This document shows positions 31,084-42,261 of a stretch of 64,000 bases of DNA, piece by piece. The stretch is from Diogma glabrata (Eukaryota; Arthropoda; Insecta; Diptera; Cylindrotomidae). The stretch spans positions 48,768,201 through 48,832,200 of the forward strand of contig OY856187.1 of NCBI GenBank assembly GCA_963693315.1. Reading direction: 5' to 3'. The stretch's first letter is position 1; each line of letters opens with the position of its first letter. Below the pieces are notes generated by a model. That model worked only from the letters and a program-made list of their open reading frames with translations, ran no database searches and was not told the origin of the DNA. The translations under genes were made by a program, and so were the position numbers.

Positions 31084-31394
31084 ACAATTACAAATAACTG
31101 AACTAGTTTTTTTCAATTGAATTTCAATTTTGTCAATTTAAAATTGAAAAAATCTAAAATATTGCTGGTTTCATTTAACTTTTTGTGAGATAATATGTCT
31201 ATTAATTTGATGAATTTTATCTTTTTTTCATCTAAAGCTATGTGCGAAAGAATTGTTTTTGTGTAGATAATGAAAACAAACACAAAAAACAAGATATATT
31301 TTTTGTTTGCCTTGTTTCTTGTCGATTTACTTATATTTAAATTATTTTTTTTATAATATTAAAAAAATTATGGAAAACAAGGGGGTTAAGGCCT
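31084..31394. other. No recognisable feature
   Basis: AT-rich, stops in all frames. Confidence 0.45.
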
Positions 31395-31790
31395 TTTTAA
31401 AGTTTTATGGAGGGATCACCTTTTGCTGATTTGTAAAATTGTTTTTAGTCTTTGTGGGGGATATCACATACTACTGGCAACAGCAACGAGATATCACTAG
31501 CCAAATGGATATCTTAGTTGTTCTGACGAACAAACTGTATACAGTCAACGGTAGCATCCAACCCTTGTTATAAAGTATTTCTTGATAATGGCACCCTATT
31601 GCTTGCTAAAAGATAGGAGACTTCATATAGCTCAATATCTGTCCTTTAATCATTGTGAAATATAGTGTGTTCCATGATCAAGGAATATGTCTGTAACTCG
31701 ATTATCGGCGAACCCAATATTAGGTTTGTTGGTGCAAATTTTTCATTTGCCATATTTTAATAGGTGATAGAATAACTCTAGCTCCATTCT
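31395..31790 (+). repeat. Dispersed repeat DR1, diverged copy E
   Basis: Recognised by GGATATCACATACTACTGGCA, GAGATATCACTAGCCAA, ACAGTCAACGGTAGCA and CTTCATATAGCTCAATATCTG. It is clearly older than copies A-D and lacks the A-rich 3' end. Confidence 0.7.
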
Positions 31791-33110
31791 AGGAAAAAAA
31801 CTCAAAAAAATGCGTCTTAAGCTTACACCTTAGGCAAAAATTGATTAAGTTTTCATTTTAAACTGTGTTTGACAAGAATGTTTTAGTGCTTTGGAGCCCC
31901 TCTTCTCTCTAAATTTTTTCTGTGCGCGCTTCTGAACATCAACAATGGAAAATCTCAAACTTCTTCCAAAAGAATAGATTTTAAATGTTAGAAATAAAAT
32001 TTATTTAAATTTCGATTTATTTTTTAAATTTAATCACATTTTCCTTAATCGTTTTCTCCTTGTTGATTTGCATTTCATTATGTCACTCAATTTCCAGACA
32101 TAATCACATGAAGTAATATTGAAAATTCAATTATAAACTTTATTTAATGGGATGCTCTTATCATGATATCTTAAATATTCCTGTAATCTAACACATAATG
32201 AACATGATGAGGGGAAAATTAAAATTCCTGACATTAATACCATTTTGAGCGAAATATTTTCAAAGTTTTGCGTTTTAGATAAAAGATCTAGGTCGTTAGA
32301 ACGTTACATGTTTTAATTTATTTTCACTTTGATTGATTGGTTCATTAACGAGAAATCTCATACGTTATTTTGGATATTTTTGGGTTTTCATTTCCATTGT
32401 TTGTTTGAGAAAATATATTTAAATTAAACTGATTGGTTGTTGTTGACAAAAAATTTCTCATGCAGATTGAAGATTTAATATGTAGATTACCAATGCATGT
32501 TTAAGGCTGCCGACATTTTTGGTTTTATGATTCGTAGTAACCAAGTCCACAAACACTACAAGACAATTGCGAAAGCTCATCCACATATCCCATAATCAGA
32601 ATTTCAGTGGACATGAAGTTCCATAGCAAAGAAAATTCAAAACTTTTTTAACTTTATCTCGGGTATGCAGGTACTAGATTGTGCTGCACTTTATATCCAG
32701 GAAAGCAAGACAGAAAGTGTTGGCTAAGCACAACATATAAACAATAAATAAAGATAAAGTTAGTATTTTTACTGGTGTTTTGATACCGCAACATTGTATC
32801 GCAGATATAAAATTGGTCATTATCAAAGCGTTTGAAGCAACCTGTATAGTTACTAATGTGTAGAATTTCGGAGTAGAAAACCAAGGTTTATGTTATCTAC
32901 TACAAAGATGTCGGAAGTGCTAAGAAAAACAGCCTTATAACCTACAACAATATCGCTGCAGAACAGGTTGTAGTAACACTACATATGAGAAGGATGGCTG
33001 AACGTTGACAACTAACGAACAACAAAGTGATTTTGTTTATTATTGTTGGAAGCACCACTCCGAGGTCGCAGGGAGAAAACAAAGTGAAGGTTTCGCCTTC
33101 GGCGTGAAAC
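31791..33110. other. No recognisable gene
   Basis: AT-rich to about 32,640; the rest, up to 33,110, is more balanced in composition and may be the 5' untranslated part of the adjacent LINE relic. No coding frame is supported. Confidence 0.4.
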
Positions 33111-33119
33111 AAAAACCTT

Positions 33120-34000
33120 TCATATGGCTAATACTTCGTCCGACTTATTGTACAAGATGGTGAGTAGTAGTGGTAAGAAGCAAATGTATGTAGAGCCAAA
33201 ATTAAAATCTGCCGAGGAAATGGGTCTAAAGAGAGTTATATCACAAAGAAGCGAGAAAATGGGGACAATGAGGAACTTCTCAAAATAGATAGCGAAATTG
33301 ATTGTGTTATTGACTCAGTTCAGCAAGGTCTGGCTAACATAATGCTAGAACTATTCTAGTCAACTTAGCCACACTGATGAAAACTCGTCCTAAGTAGATA
33401 TTAAATAACCAGATCCAAGTGATAAGCGCAATACAAATGCCTTATACAAATATGTTGATCGATGTTTCTGCTCCTGGAGCTAAACAGGAAAATAATGACA
33501 ATATTTAATTTAAGATCCCGAAAGGGGTCAACGATTTATTAAATAATTATATGATATAAAAAATACAGATACCTAAATCTAAGCAAAACGATGGAAATGT
33601 CGTGATCAAGACATAAATTCAGGTACATAAGAAAGTGCAAAACCAGAATATCTCATATGCTGAGACTGTTCAGACACAGAATAGCAAACAGTCAGATGCT
33701 GTAGTCGTCCCACAGCAGCATCAAAATAACATAATGAGTGGAAACGGGACTGAATCCAATGGAAGTGAAACGGAAACGGCTAATGAAGCAGTCGTACTAA
33801 AGGAAGAGTGGACCCTAGTTGGTGGCGAGAGGAAAAATGGAAAGAGGAACAGAAAACGTGGCAAAAGCCAAAACGCAAAAATAAGGACAACAAAAATAAA
33901 AGAACAAAAGCATTGGTAATCCACCTCCCTGGCAAGGCGTGCAATGGAATAAAACTGGTCTCTCAACCAATGTCAATCCGTGTGACAGAGGTATGAGAGT
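33120..34000 (+). pseudogene. ORF1 (gag-like) remnant of an R1-type LINE
   Basis: Broken frames. The longest open piece is 33,635-33,919: polar and low-complexity, QNSKQSDAVVVPQQHQNN, then EEWTLVGGERKNGKRNRKRG. It lies directly upstream of the RT remnant on the same strand, as ORF1 should. No zinc knuckle survives. Confidence 0.5.
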
Positions 34001-35866
34001 AAAAGCGATGAAAAACTCAAAAGACAATGGTATTCTGCTGATTACTGACCGTAGCTGTGATCTCAATGCTGTTAGAGAAAACGAATCGTTAAAAATGCTG
34101 GGTTTTTGATAAGTCAGCCCAAGAAACCGATGCCACAAATAATAATAAAGGGCGTCAGAGTTGGCCTTACTGAAGTGGAACTAGCATCTGCTATTATAAG
34201 GCAAAATGGTCTTGATAGCGAAACAACAATGATCAAACCTATCTTCAAGATTGGTGTGAGATCTGCAGCAGATATTAACTGAGTAGTGGAGGTTAATCCT
34301 GAATGCAAAAACCAAATTCTTAATAAGAAAAGAATTTACGTGAAATGGGCATCAGTGTTAGTGCTTTGGACAATTTGTCTGAATAGTATTCCAAGAATTT
34401 GACACCCTGCTATCAGATGATACAGAGAACACACCTGAGCATGCTGAGATCAAAAGAATTACACAGTTACCATATGTCTTTCATGATGTGTCAGGGTCTC
34501 TCATGATGTGTCACAGTCGATGACCTTGACGAGACTGTGATGAGTATGAAACGTGGCAAAGCTCCTGGTCTGGATTTAATAGAAGTTGTAATTGTATAGC
34601 AGTCCTGGAAGGTTATAGCTCCTACTTGCTTAAACCTCTTCAACAGCTGCTCAAGATATGGTATCTTTCCTAAAGAGTAGAAGATTGGTCGGGTTATTAT
34701 AATTCTAAAAAGCCAGGATAGAGACTTTAGCGACCCTAAACCTTATCGACCAATCAGGCTTTCAGTTTTGAGTAAAATCTTCGAAAAAGTAATAAACAAA
34801 ACGGGTTAAACTGCATTGGTTTGAATTGTGGGTTGTCGGATAAGCAATATGGCTTTAGAATGGCACGTTCGCCCGTGGACGCAGTCTGCAAATTAATAGA
34901 AACTGTCCAGTCAACCGATGAAAGTACTGTCTGGACATCTTCTTAGATATATCGGGTGCTTTCGATAATCTATGGTAGACTAGTGTCATGAGTTACCTAA
35001 CAAGACTCGGTTGTTCAGCTAATCTCCAGAGACTATTACAAGAGGAGCCCCGCAAGGTCTGTTCTTGGTCCTACTCTATGGAATATGGTATTTGATACTA
35101 GTATGATCGATTGAGTTTCAGAAGTCACGTGCGCTGATGATTCTAGAATATAATTACAAGAAAGAGGTCAAGCAGCATTAAACGAAATCTCTTGGTGCAG
35201 AAAAAAACAAGCTAAGCATGTCAGAGCAAAAAACTGTTATGCTACAGCTAAAGAGAAAGTACGATAGAGCAAGGCCATCAACCATTAAAGTGAATGATAT
35301 CACAATCAAAATGGTTAGCCCAACGAGATACCTTGGTGTTGATTTGGATGAAAAGCTGGGTGTCTCAAGTCATATAATACGGATATGCAAGAAATCTGCA
35401 GTTTCACAAGGTTGTCTCACAAATGGTGGGGTATTGATAGAACTACACTACATCTTATTTATAAGATTGTAGTGGAAAATATTTTGTCATACTGCTTAGC
35501 TGGTGGGTATAGGCGAACCAACGTTAAGCGTAATGCACAGTTATTAAGCGCTTAGTGAAATATGCTGCGAGGTTACAGATCCATCCCTACCAGCTCGTCT
35601 CAGGCAATTGCGGGTACAATCCCTCTAGACCTTCTTCCAAAGGAGAAGGTCAAATTATATAACCGTGCTTTTAACACAAACAGTAGAGTTGAAAGGAAGC
35701 AAATAAAAAAGGGCTGCACCAGGTGACCTTCAACGAATGAAAGATACGTTGGAAGGTCTCAGTTAATAAATGGACACGGACCACGGCAAATTTATAGAGA
35801 GTACTTGAAACGAGTTGAAGTTACGGGCAATGGTTTATGCGAAACATGTGATGTGAATGACAATTC
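34001..35866 (+). pseudogene. ORF2 (RT) remnant of an R1-clade LINE
   Basis: Recognisable across many frameshifts and stops: MKRGKAPGLDLIEV near 34,540, NLFNSCSRYGIFPKE, then PYRPIRLSVLSKIFEKVIN near 34,740-34,795, GAPQGLFLV near 35,040, and an open piece 35,218-35,472 with ITIKMVSPTRYLGVDLDEKL. Further on, SSSQAIAGTIPLDLLPKEK near 35,600 resembles the post-RT region typical of R1-clade proteins, and a Cys-x-x-Cys stretch at 35,840 is cut by the next foldback element. The YxDD motif has decayed. Long dead. Confidence 0.75.
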
Positions 35867-36957
35867 ACAATTTTTGATTTTTAAAAAATCTGAAATTTTG
35901 ATATATTGTTGGTATTGACGAAAGAAAAAAAGTTATTTCTGGTTTTATTTTTTGAATACTCTGAATCAGAGTTATGCGCAGTTGAATTTTTGAGGCTTTT
36001 TCATGTAGTTTTGGTAACGGAATCAATGTTTTGATAATAGATCCCATAAATTTCATGCGATTTATGTATATTTTTGCAACTAAAGAGAAAAATGATTGAA
36101 TATTGAAGTGTGTAAGTTGAAAATTAATAATTTTTTTCTTTTCCGCTAGGCGGCGCGTTAAACCTTGGTTTACTACAAAGCTCATATCTCAAAAATTTTC
36201 CTTTTTTTTTGTTTTTCACAAATTTTAAAGTAAACGCATGCAGCTATGAAATTAAAAAATAAAAAGTGAGAGATTCTATATGGATTTTTTTCTACGATTT
36301 TTTAAAGTTTGATATACGAAAAATTCACATTTGTTTTTACATCAAATTAATTATCCTTTACTAAATGTGAATCTAATATATTGAAAATTTTATATTTTAA
36401 TATCTGTACTAAATTTCAAACATATTCTGTGCATTACTTATTGAAAAACAGAATTTTATTGAGAATGAGGATTGGAGATTCCAACGATCGAAGATTGTGA
36501 TTTACTTTCAACATCTTCAATTTTTCATATACTAAAATTTAAAAAAATCGTAGAAAAAAATCCATATGGCATCTCTCACTTTTTATTTTTTAATTTCATA
36601 GCTGCATGTGTTTACTTTAAAACTTGTGAAAAACAAAAAAAAGGACGATTTTTGAGATATGAGCTTTGAAGTAAACCAAGGTTTAACGCGCCGCCTAGCG
36701 GAAAAGAGAAAAATTATTAGTTTTCAACTCACACATTTCGATTATTCAACCATTTTGCTCTTTAGTTGCAAAAATATACATAAATCGCATGAAATTTATG
36801 GGATTCAATAACAAATCATTGATTTCATTACCAAAACTACATGAAAAAGCCTAAAAAACTCCGATTTAGAGTACTTAAAAAATAAAACCAGAAATAACTT
36901 TTTTTCTTTCGTGAATACCAACAATATATCAAAATTTCAGATTTTTTAAAAATTGTC
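35867..36957. mobile_element. Foldback element, arms about 440-460 bp
   Basis: The left arm (35,867 to about 36,325) and right arm (about 36,527 to 36,957) mirror each other. For example AAACCTTGGTTTACT near 36,160 matches AGTAAACCAAGGTTTAACGC near 36,670; CTAGGCGGCGCGTTAAAC matches its reverse; GTTGGTATTCACGAAAG-type ends also match. About 200 bp of unique spacer. It truncates the R1-type relic on its left. No gene. Confidence 0.85.
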
Positions 36958-36987
36958 GATTTTTTTTCGATATACGTTGTCAAAATA

Positions 36988-37138
36988 TTGGGCCCGATTC
37001 AGTAAAATCTTTTATCGAAAATTTCTTTTATTCTTTTATTTTTTGTATGAAATTTTATTTTCCCGTTATAAAATTTCATACAAAAAATAAAAGAATAACA
37101 GAAATTTTCGATAAAAGATTTTACTGAATCGGGCCCAA
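36988..37138. mobile_element. Small palindromic MITE flanked by TA
   Basis: 151 bp, almost fully palindromic: TTGGGCCCGATTCAGTAAAA at the left, and its exact reverse complement at the right. TA flanks at 36,986-36,987 and 37,139-37,140 suggest a TA target duplication (Tc1/mariner-type machinery). Confidence 0.85.
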
Positions 37139-37140
37139 TA

Positions 37141-37717
37141 GCCCATCTTTTTTCAAAGTGTCATTAAACTTGATTAATGAATGAAGTCTGTATACTCCCA
37201 ACAAACTTCAAAAACAAAGTGTGAAAAGTCCGCATTTGTGTGGTAGACCCCCCCGCCACTTTGATCAATGTGTCCCAAAAGATGATCACTATCTTCTCAC
37301 ACTAATTGGAAACTATGTCATAAGTTTCATCATAATCACTTCATTAATGTAGGCTGTAGTGTGCATAAAGACACTGAAAAAAATTCAAAAAGGAACAAAA
37401 AGTTTTTTTTACCGGAAGTGAAAAACCGGAAGTTGGAATGCAGAACTGTGAACCATACTAAATGCTTATGTACCAATTTTCATCCAGTTCAATTATCAGG
37501 TACAGATGTTATTGAGCTTTCAAAAAGCAAGTGCTCGAGGGACTCCCACCACTTTGTTCACTATCGCTCAAAAATCAATCAGTCATACATATTTGCATCT
37601 TGTCTTACATATTTGCATCTTTTTCCAAATTGTCATCAAAATTCATTCACGAACGAATGTTGTATGCTCCCAACAAACATTAAAAACAGGGAGGAAAAAA
37701 CCACCAGTTGTATGGTA
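37141..37717 (+). repeat. Isolated unit of the 630-bp tandem repeat
   Basis: Carries the same landmarks in the same order as the array at 1-1640 (ACCGGAAGTGAAAAACCGG near 37,411, TTTGTTCACTATCGC near 37,553, CATTCACGAACGAATG near 37,644). An internal short duplication of CATACATATTTGCATCTT lies near 37,583-37,620. Confidence 0.85.
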
Positions 37718-38039
37718 GTTTTTTCTCTCGATAGATTGCATTACTTCACATAATTTAAAACTATGTTGAAGTAAAAAAGTGCATTGTGAATGATTTATAA
37801 TTTCTACATTTTTGTTTTATAATGAACAACATTCAGGCGATTTCCTTAAAAATTAATTGAAGAACAAAATGTCATGAATAATATATATATAGTCATATAC
37901 AAAATATTTTAATATTTTAATTTTGTATATAGTCATTAGTCATATACAAAATTGTGAATAAACAACCTAATTTTATTTCAAATTCGAATGATTTCCTTTA
38001 AAATAGTAATAACTTCAAAAAGACAAATTAATGTATCAA
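37718..38039. repeat. Shared terminus plus AT-rich sequence
   Basis: Begins with TTTTTTCTCTCGATAGATTG, the junction also found at about 2040 and 51,047. The rest is AT-rich with a repeated AGTCATATACAAAAT motif near 37,892 and 37,932. Confidence 0.55.
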
Positions 38040-38160
38040 TCAGCTATAAAATTGTGAATAAACTTCTCGAGCGAGGGCGAAATGTAAATCATTTGCAACG
38101 AGCTTGTTGATCAAACCAAATGATATTGAGATATCTAATGCGCTACATACCGTTGAGTTG
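38040..38160 (-). pseudogene. Tiny Jockey-type RT relic
   Basis: The minus strand reads VALDISISFG, matching VIALDISKAFGRIW in the relic at 55.6-56.9 kb, the conserved RT block with the first catalytic aspartate. Too short to assign further. Confidence 0.5.
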
Positions 38161-40255
38161 TTGTTACAAAATTATATGTAATACATATTTATCCTAAAGA
38201 TTCTAAAGCCAAAAGAAATAAACCATTTTGTATTTCTTATGAAAATGAAATCTAATGTTAACATGTTTGAAATAGTGAGAATCATTGACGTGGAATCTAA
38301 TATCGCTATTATAATCCAATTGGGCTTTTAATTTAATCGGATCGGTTAACCATTAACCGTAGCCAAAGGAACTTCAACTAATTTCAAACAATAGAGCTAA
38401 TCATCTAAATTTTGTGGTTTTTTTTAAAACTAAAAACCCCAACGATTGGTAATCGGTTAAATAACAAATCCTCAAACCACAATATAATTTGCAAAATTTC
38501 AAAACCCAACAAACCATTTTACCTTGCAAATATGCTTTGTTTTGTTTATTTTTATTTTAAAGTTTAGATTGCTTTGAGCTGTATTCCATTCCATTTATAT
38601 GTGAAACGTTTTGGATTCTATTTCAATTTTGTTGTGGTTATTGTATGCAGATTTTGACATTTGTTATGTTTAAAGGTTAAATTTATAATTTAATTCTTTA
38701 TTTATGTAATGATTGAGGCGTGGTAATCTCAATAACAGCATTGTTTTAAAGCAAAATAATAGTCTATTTTCCTACAAGAGATGAAAACACTATTTTTTTC
38801 CGTGAGTAAACATTTGTTTTCGAACGCCAAATGTTTTTATCTCGCGTAGGAAATGCAATTTTTCTACGTAGTATAAATAAAACGAATATTTATCGTAAAT
38901 TATTAAATTGGAAAATGACAATATAACATTCCAAATTCAAATTCTATTATTCATGGTTGCTTCGATTTAAAATCTTTGTAAAATTTTATGAAAAGAACAT
39001 AGCAACTATAATTTGTTATTTAGCGAAAATGATTTAACACTATATGAAATTAGACTTTTCCTATGCTCAGGTAGAAAATTTTTTCAATATAAATCAATTC
39101 CATACTCCTGACCTACCAGTTGCATTATAAAATCCAACCTTTAATCTATTAAAACTTAAAATTTTTTACTCGCATTAACAAAAAGAAAATTGAAAAACTT
39201 TAAATATTTTTTTACTTAATTAAGATTAATTGTTGAAAAAACAGCTTTTCCAAAAATAACAACAAAAATAACTACCAGACATATTTATAATGTCTTAAAT
39301 AAAATAGAGAAAAAAATAAACTTTGTTAAAAAAAAACAATAAGAAAATTCTTCAATTGAAATAAAACAAAAAAAAAATTTTCAAAAGGAAAATTTTGTTG
39401 ATAAAGTAATTTTGTTTTTTGTCTCTAGAATTTAAAATTAAGAATCGTATTTTATTCAAAAGGAAAATTTTTTTTGAACATTTTTCAAATTTTTTAGTTT
39501 GTTAAGGTTATTTATTGTTTTGTTCGTGTTATATCTTGAATTTTCGAGTTTAAGCTTTTGACAATTTATAAATTTTAAACATTCAGGGTTTTCTTATAAA
39601 TATTTGAAATAAAAATTTCTGGTAAGAATCAATTTAACTACTAAGATTTTGAGGACGATAAAGTAAAATCACTGAATGAGGAAGTGTTTGGAATCATGGG
39701 GCAGTTCAGTTTCTTAATTCCACCCCTAGCTTTCGAGGAGGTCGTTGGCTTATGAAGCGTAAAACTTAATTTTTTTCTCGGAATACCTAGTTGTGGACAG
39801 TTATGGACATTTGGAATCATTTCGAATGTTTTCGTTTATTCTACAGCCCATTTTAAGTATTACCTAAATTTTACATGTCTAATTAGAAGCTAAAAGCTAT
39901 TTTTGCTAAATGCACAAGCTGCGTAGCTGATACATAGACCTTATTTGAAAAATTTCAACGTGCTTACATTCGCTATTATATTTTTGGCGCAGCCCTGTCG
40001 TATAATTATTTCAGCTGAACTTTGTTTACTAAGAGTGCTGGCCTACTTATAGACGGAGAGCCAACGCAAAAAATGTTTTGAGTTTATAATAGCTGATATT
40101 CTATCAGGTGGTTATAGTAGTTGTTTACACACACCCACACACACACCCTTCGGTCAGTCAAGCGAACTTTAGAACAGGCGTCTTCTATGTTATCAAACCT
40201 GTTATCATTACGTTGGTAACAAAATGAATTTATAAAAGCTAAACATTGTTTTAGA
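38161..40255. other. No gene; one short hairpin repeat
   Basis: AT-rich. At 38,769-38,850 ATTTTCCTACAAGAGATGA pairs with a reversed TCTCGCGTAGGAAAT. A related block occurs at about 48,260-48,400, and the sequence following it (38,890-38,990) recurs near 52,990-53,100. These are fragments of an unnamed repeat. Confidence 0.5.
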
Positions 40256-40644
40256 GATTGGATTAGATATGGATTGGATATGAATTGAATATGGATTGGA
40301 TATGGATTGAATATGGATTGGATATTCATTGGATATGTATTGGATATGGATTGGATAAGGATTGGATATGGATTGAATATGAATTGAATATGGATTGGAT
40401 AGGAATTGGATATGGATTGGATATGGATTGGATATGGATTGAATATGTATTGGATAGAGATTGGATATGGATTGGATATGAATTGTATATGGATTGGATA
40501 TGGATTGGATATAGATTGGATATGGATTGGGTATGGATTGGATATGGATAGGATATGGATTGGATGTGGATTGGATATGGATTGGATATAGATGGGATAT
40601 GCATTGGATATGAATTGTATATCGATTGGATATTGATTAGATAT
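40256..40644. repeat. 11-bp minisatellite, segment 1
   Basis: About 35 degenerate units of ATGGATTGGAT (period 11). Because 11 is not a multiple of 3 and the unit creates no stop, long pseudo-frames run through it on both strands (peptide period 11). Not a gene. Confidence 0.95.
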
Positions 40645-41318
40645 TTATTTTTTAAATGCAAAATGTGTTGTGTAGTAGGCATTACAATATGAGTCATAAC
40701 AACACATTAAAACCTTTTAAGACCAAGGTCCCACAACAACATGCGTTCTAAGGATGTTAATGGACGTAAATCTTTTTTTTTTATTTTTTTATTTTTTTTT
40801 GTTAAATATTGGATAACTAGACAATAAATCCCATCACATATAAAATATGACATAGGCCAATATTTCGTGATAGGATAGGGAAAATAAAAATAAAATAAGA
40901 AATAAAAAGCAAATTTGTTTCTTAGCAGGAACAAAATTAAAATGGGTTGGCCAATAGTACAGCTAATAGCATAATACTTGATTATGTGGCGTACTTTCTT
41001 CCTCAATGATTAAAGCTCAAATATATTTTTATATGAAGGCACGTTTCTTCGAGCAAGCTACAGTGTGCCATCATCAAAGAATATTCATTAGCTAAGATTG
41101 AGAGTGCTACCGTTGACTAAATACAGTTCATCCTTTAGCACCCCTAAGATATCACCTTGGCTAGTTATATATCACTTTTATTGCCAGTGGTATGTGATAT
41201 CACACGCTAACTCATATACCAATAGCACGGACTGGAGTACGCGGGCTTGTCACACCGTAGATCAAAAATAAAAAATCAAATTAACAAAATTAATATAAAA
41301 ACTGATCCCTCCATGCGT
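40645..41318 (-). repeat. Dispersed repeat DR1, copy C (inside the 11-bp array)
   Basis: Starts with the reversed 3' end (AATGTGTTGTGTAGTAGGCA, AAGACCAAGGTCCCACAAC) and runs to GTACGCGGGCTTGTCACAC and AAACTGATCCCTCCATGCG. 11-bp array lies on both sides, so DR1 inserted into the array. Confidence 0.85.
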
Positions 41319-41324
41319 ATAACG

Positions 41325-42006
41325 GATTATGGATTAATATGGATTTTAGATGGATTGGATATGGATTAGATATGGATTGGACATAGAATGGATATGGATT
41401 GGATAAGGATTGGATATGGATTGGATAAAGATTGGATATGAATTGGATATGGATTGGATATTGGATATGGTTTGGATATGGATTGGTTTTGGATTGGATA
41501 TGGATTGGATATGGATTTAATATGGATTGGATATGGATTGGATATGGATTAGATATGGATTGGATATGGATTGAAAATGGATTGGGTATGGATTGGATAT
41601 GGATTGGATATGGATTGGATATGAATTGGATATGGATTGGATATGGATTAGATATGGATTGGATATGGATTGGATATGGATTGGATATGGATTGGATATG
41701 GATTGGATATGGAATGGATATGGATTGGATGTGGATTGGATATAGATTGGATATGAATTAGATATGGATTGGATATTGCATATGGTTTGGATATGGATTG
41801 GTTTTGGATTGGATACGGATTGGATATGGATTTAATATGGATTGGATATGGATTGGATATGTGTTGGATATGGATTGGATATGGATTGGATATGGATTGG
41901 ATATGGATTGGATATGGATTGGATATGGATTGAAAATGAATTGGATATGGATTGGATATGGATTGGAAATGGATTCAATATGGATTGGATATGTATTGGA
42001 TATGAA
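41325..42006. repeat. 11-bp minisatellite, segment 2
   Basis: About 60 units of the same 11-bp repeat, with a near-duplicate higher-order block (a TTGGATATGGTTTGGATATG variant at about 41,459 and again near 41,777, spacing about 318 bp), showing internal duplication within the array. Confidence 0.95.
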
Positions 42007-42261
42007 TTTTTTTTTTTTTTTTTTATTCAATTTTCCAAAAAAAAATTAATTTTATAATACATGGAAAAAATCTTATAATAATTAATACACTCTCTACCAA
42101 AAAAAAAAATTATTACTTAATAATTAATTAGAAAATAATTCAAATCTTAATTCTAATAAAAGAAGTTTACAAAAAACTAATAGAAAAATAATACATAGAC
42201 AACTAAAGATATTAGTAAAGATTAAACTAACTAGATAATTAAACAAACAAAACTTCAAAAG

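Noticed and set aside
40285..40697. Long open frames with an 11-residue repeat on both strands, also at 41,432-42,057 and 46,298-47,038
   Set aside because: They arise from an 11-bp minisatellite that lacks stops in every frame; no start context, splice sites or non-repeat domain support a protein.
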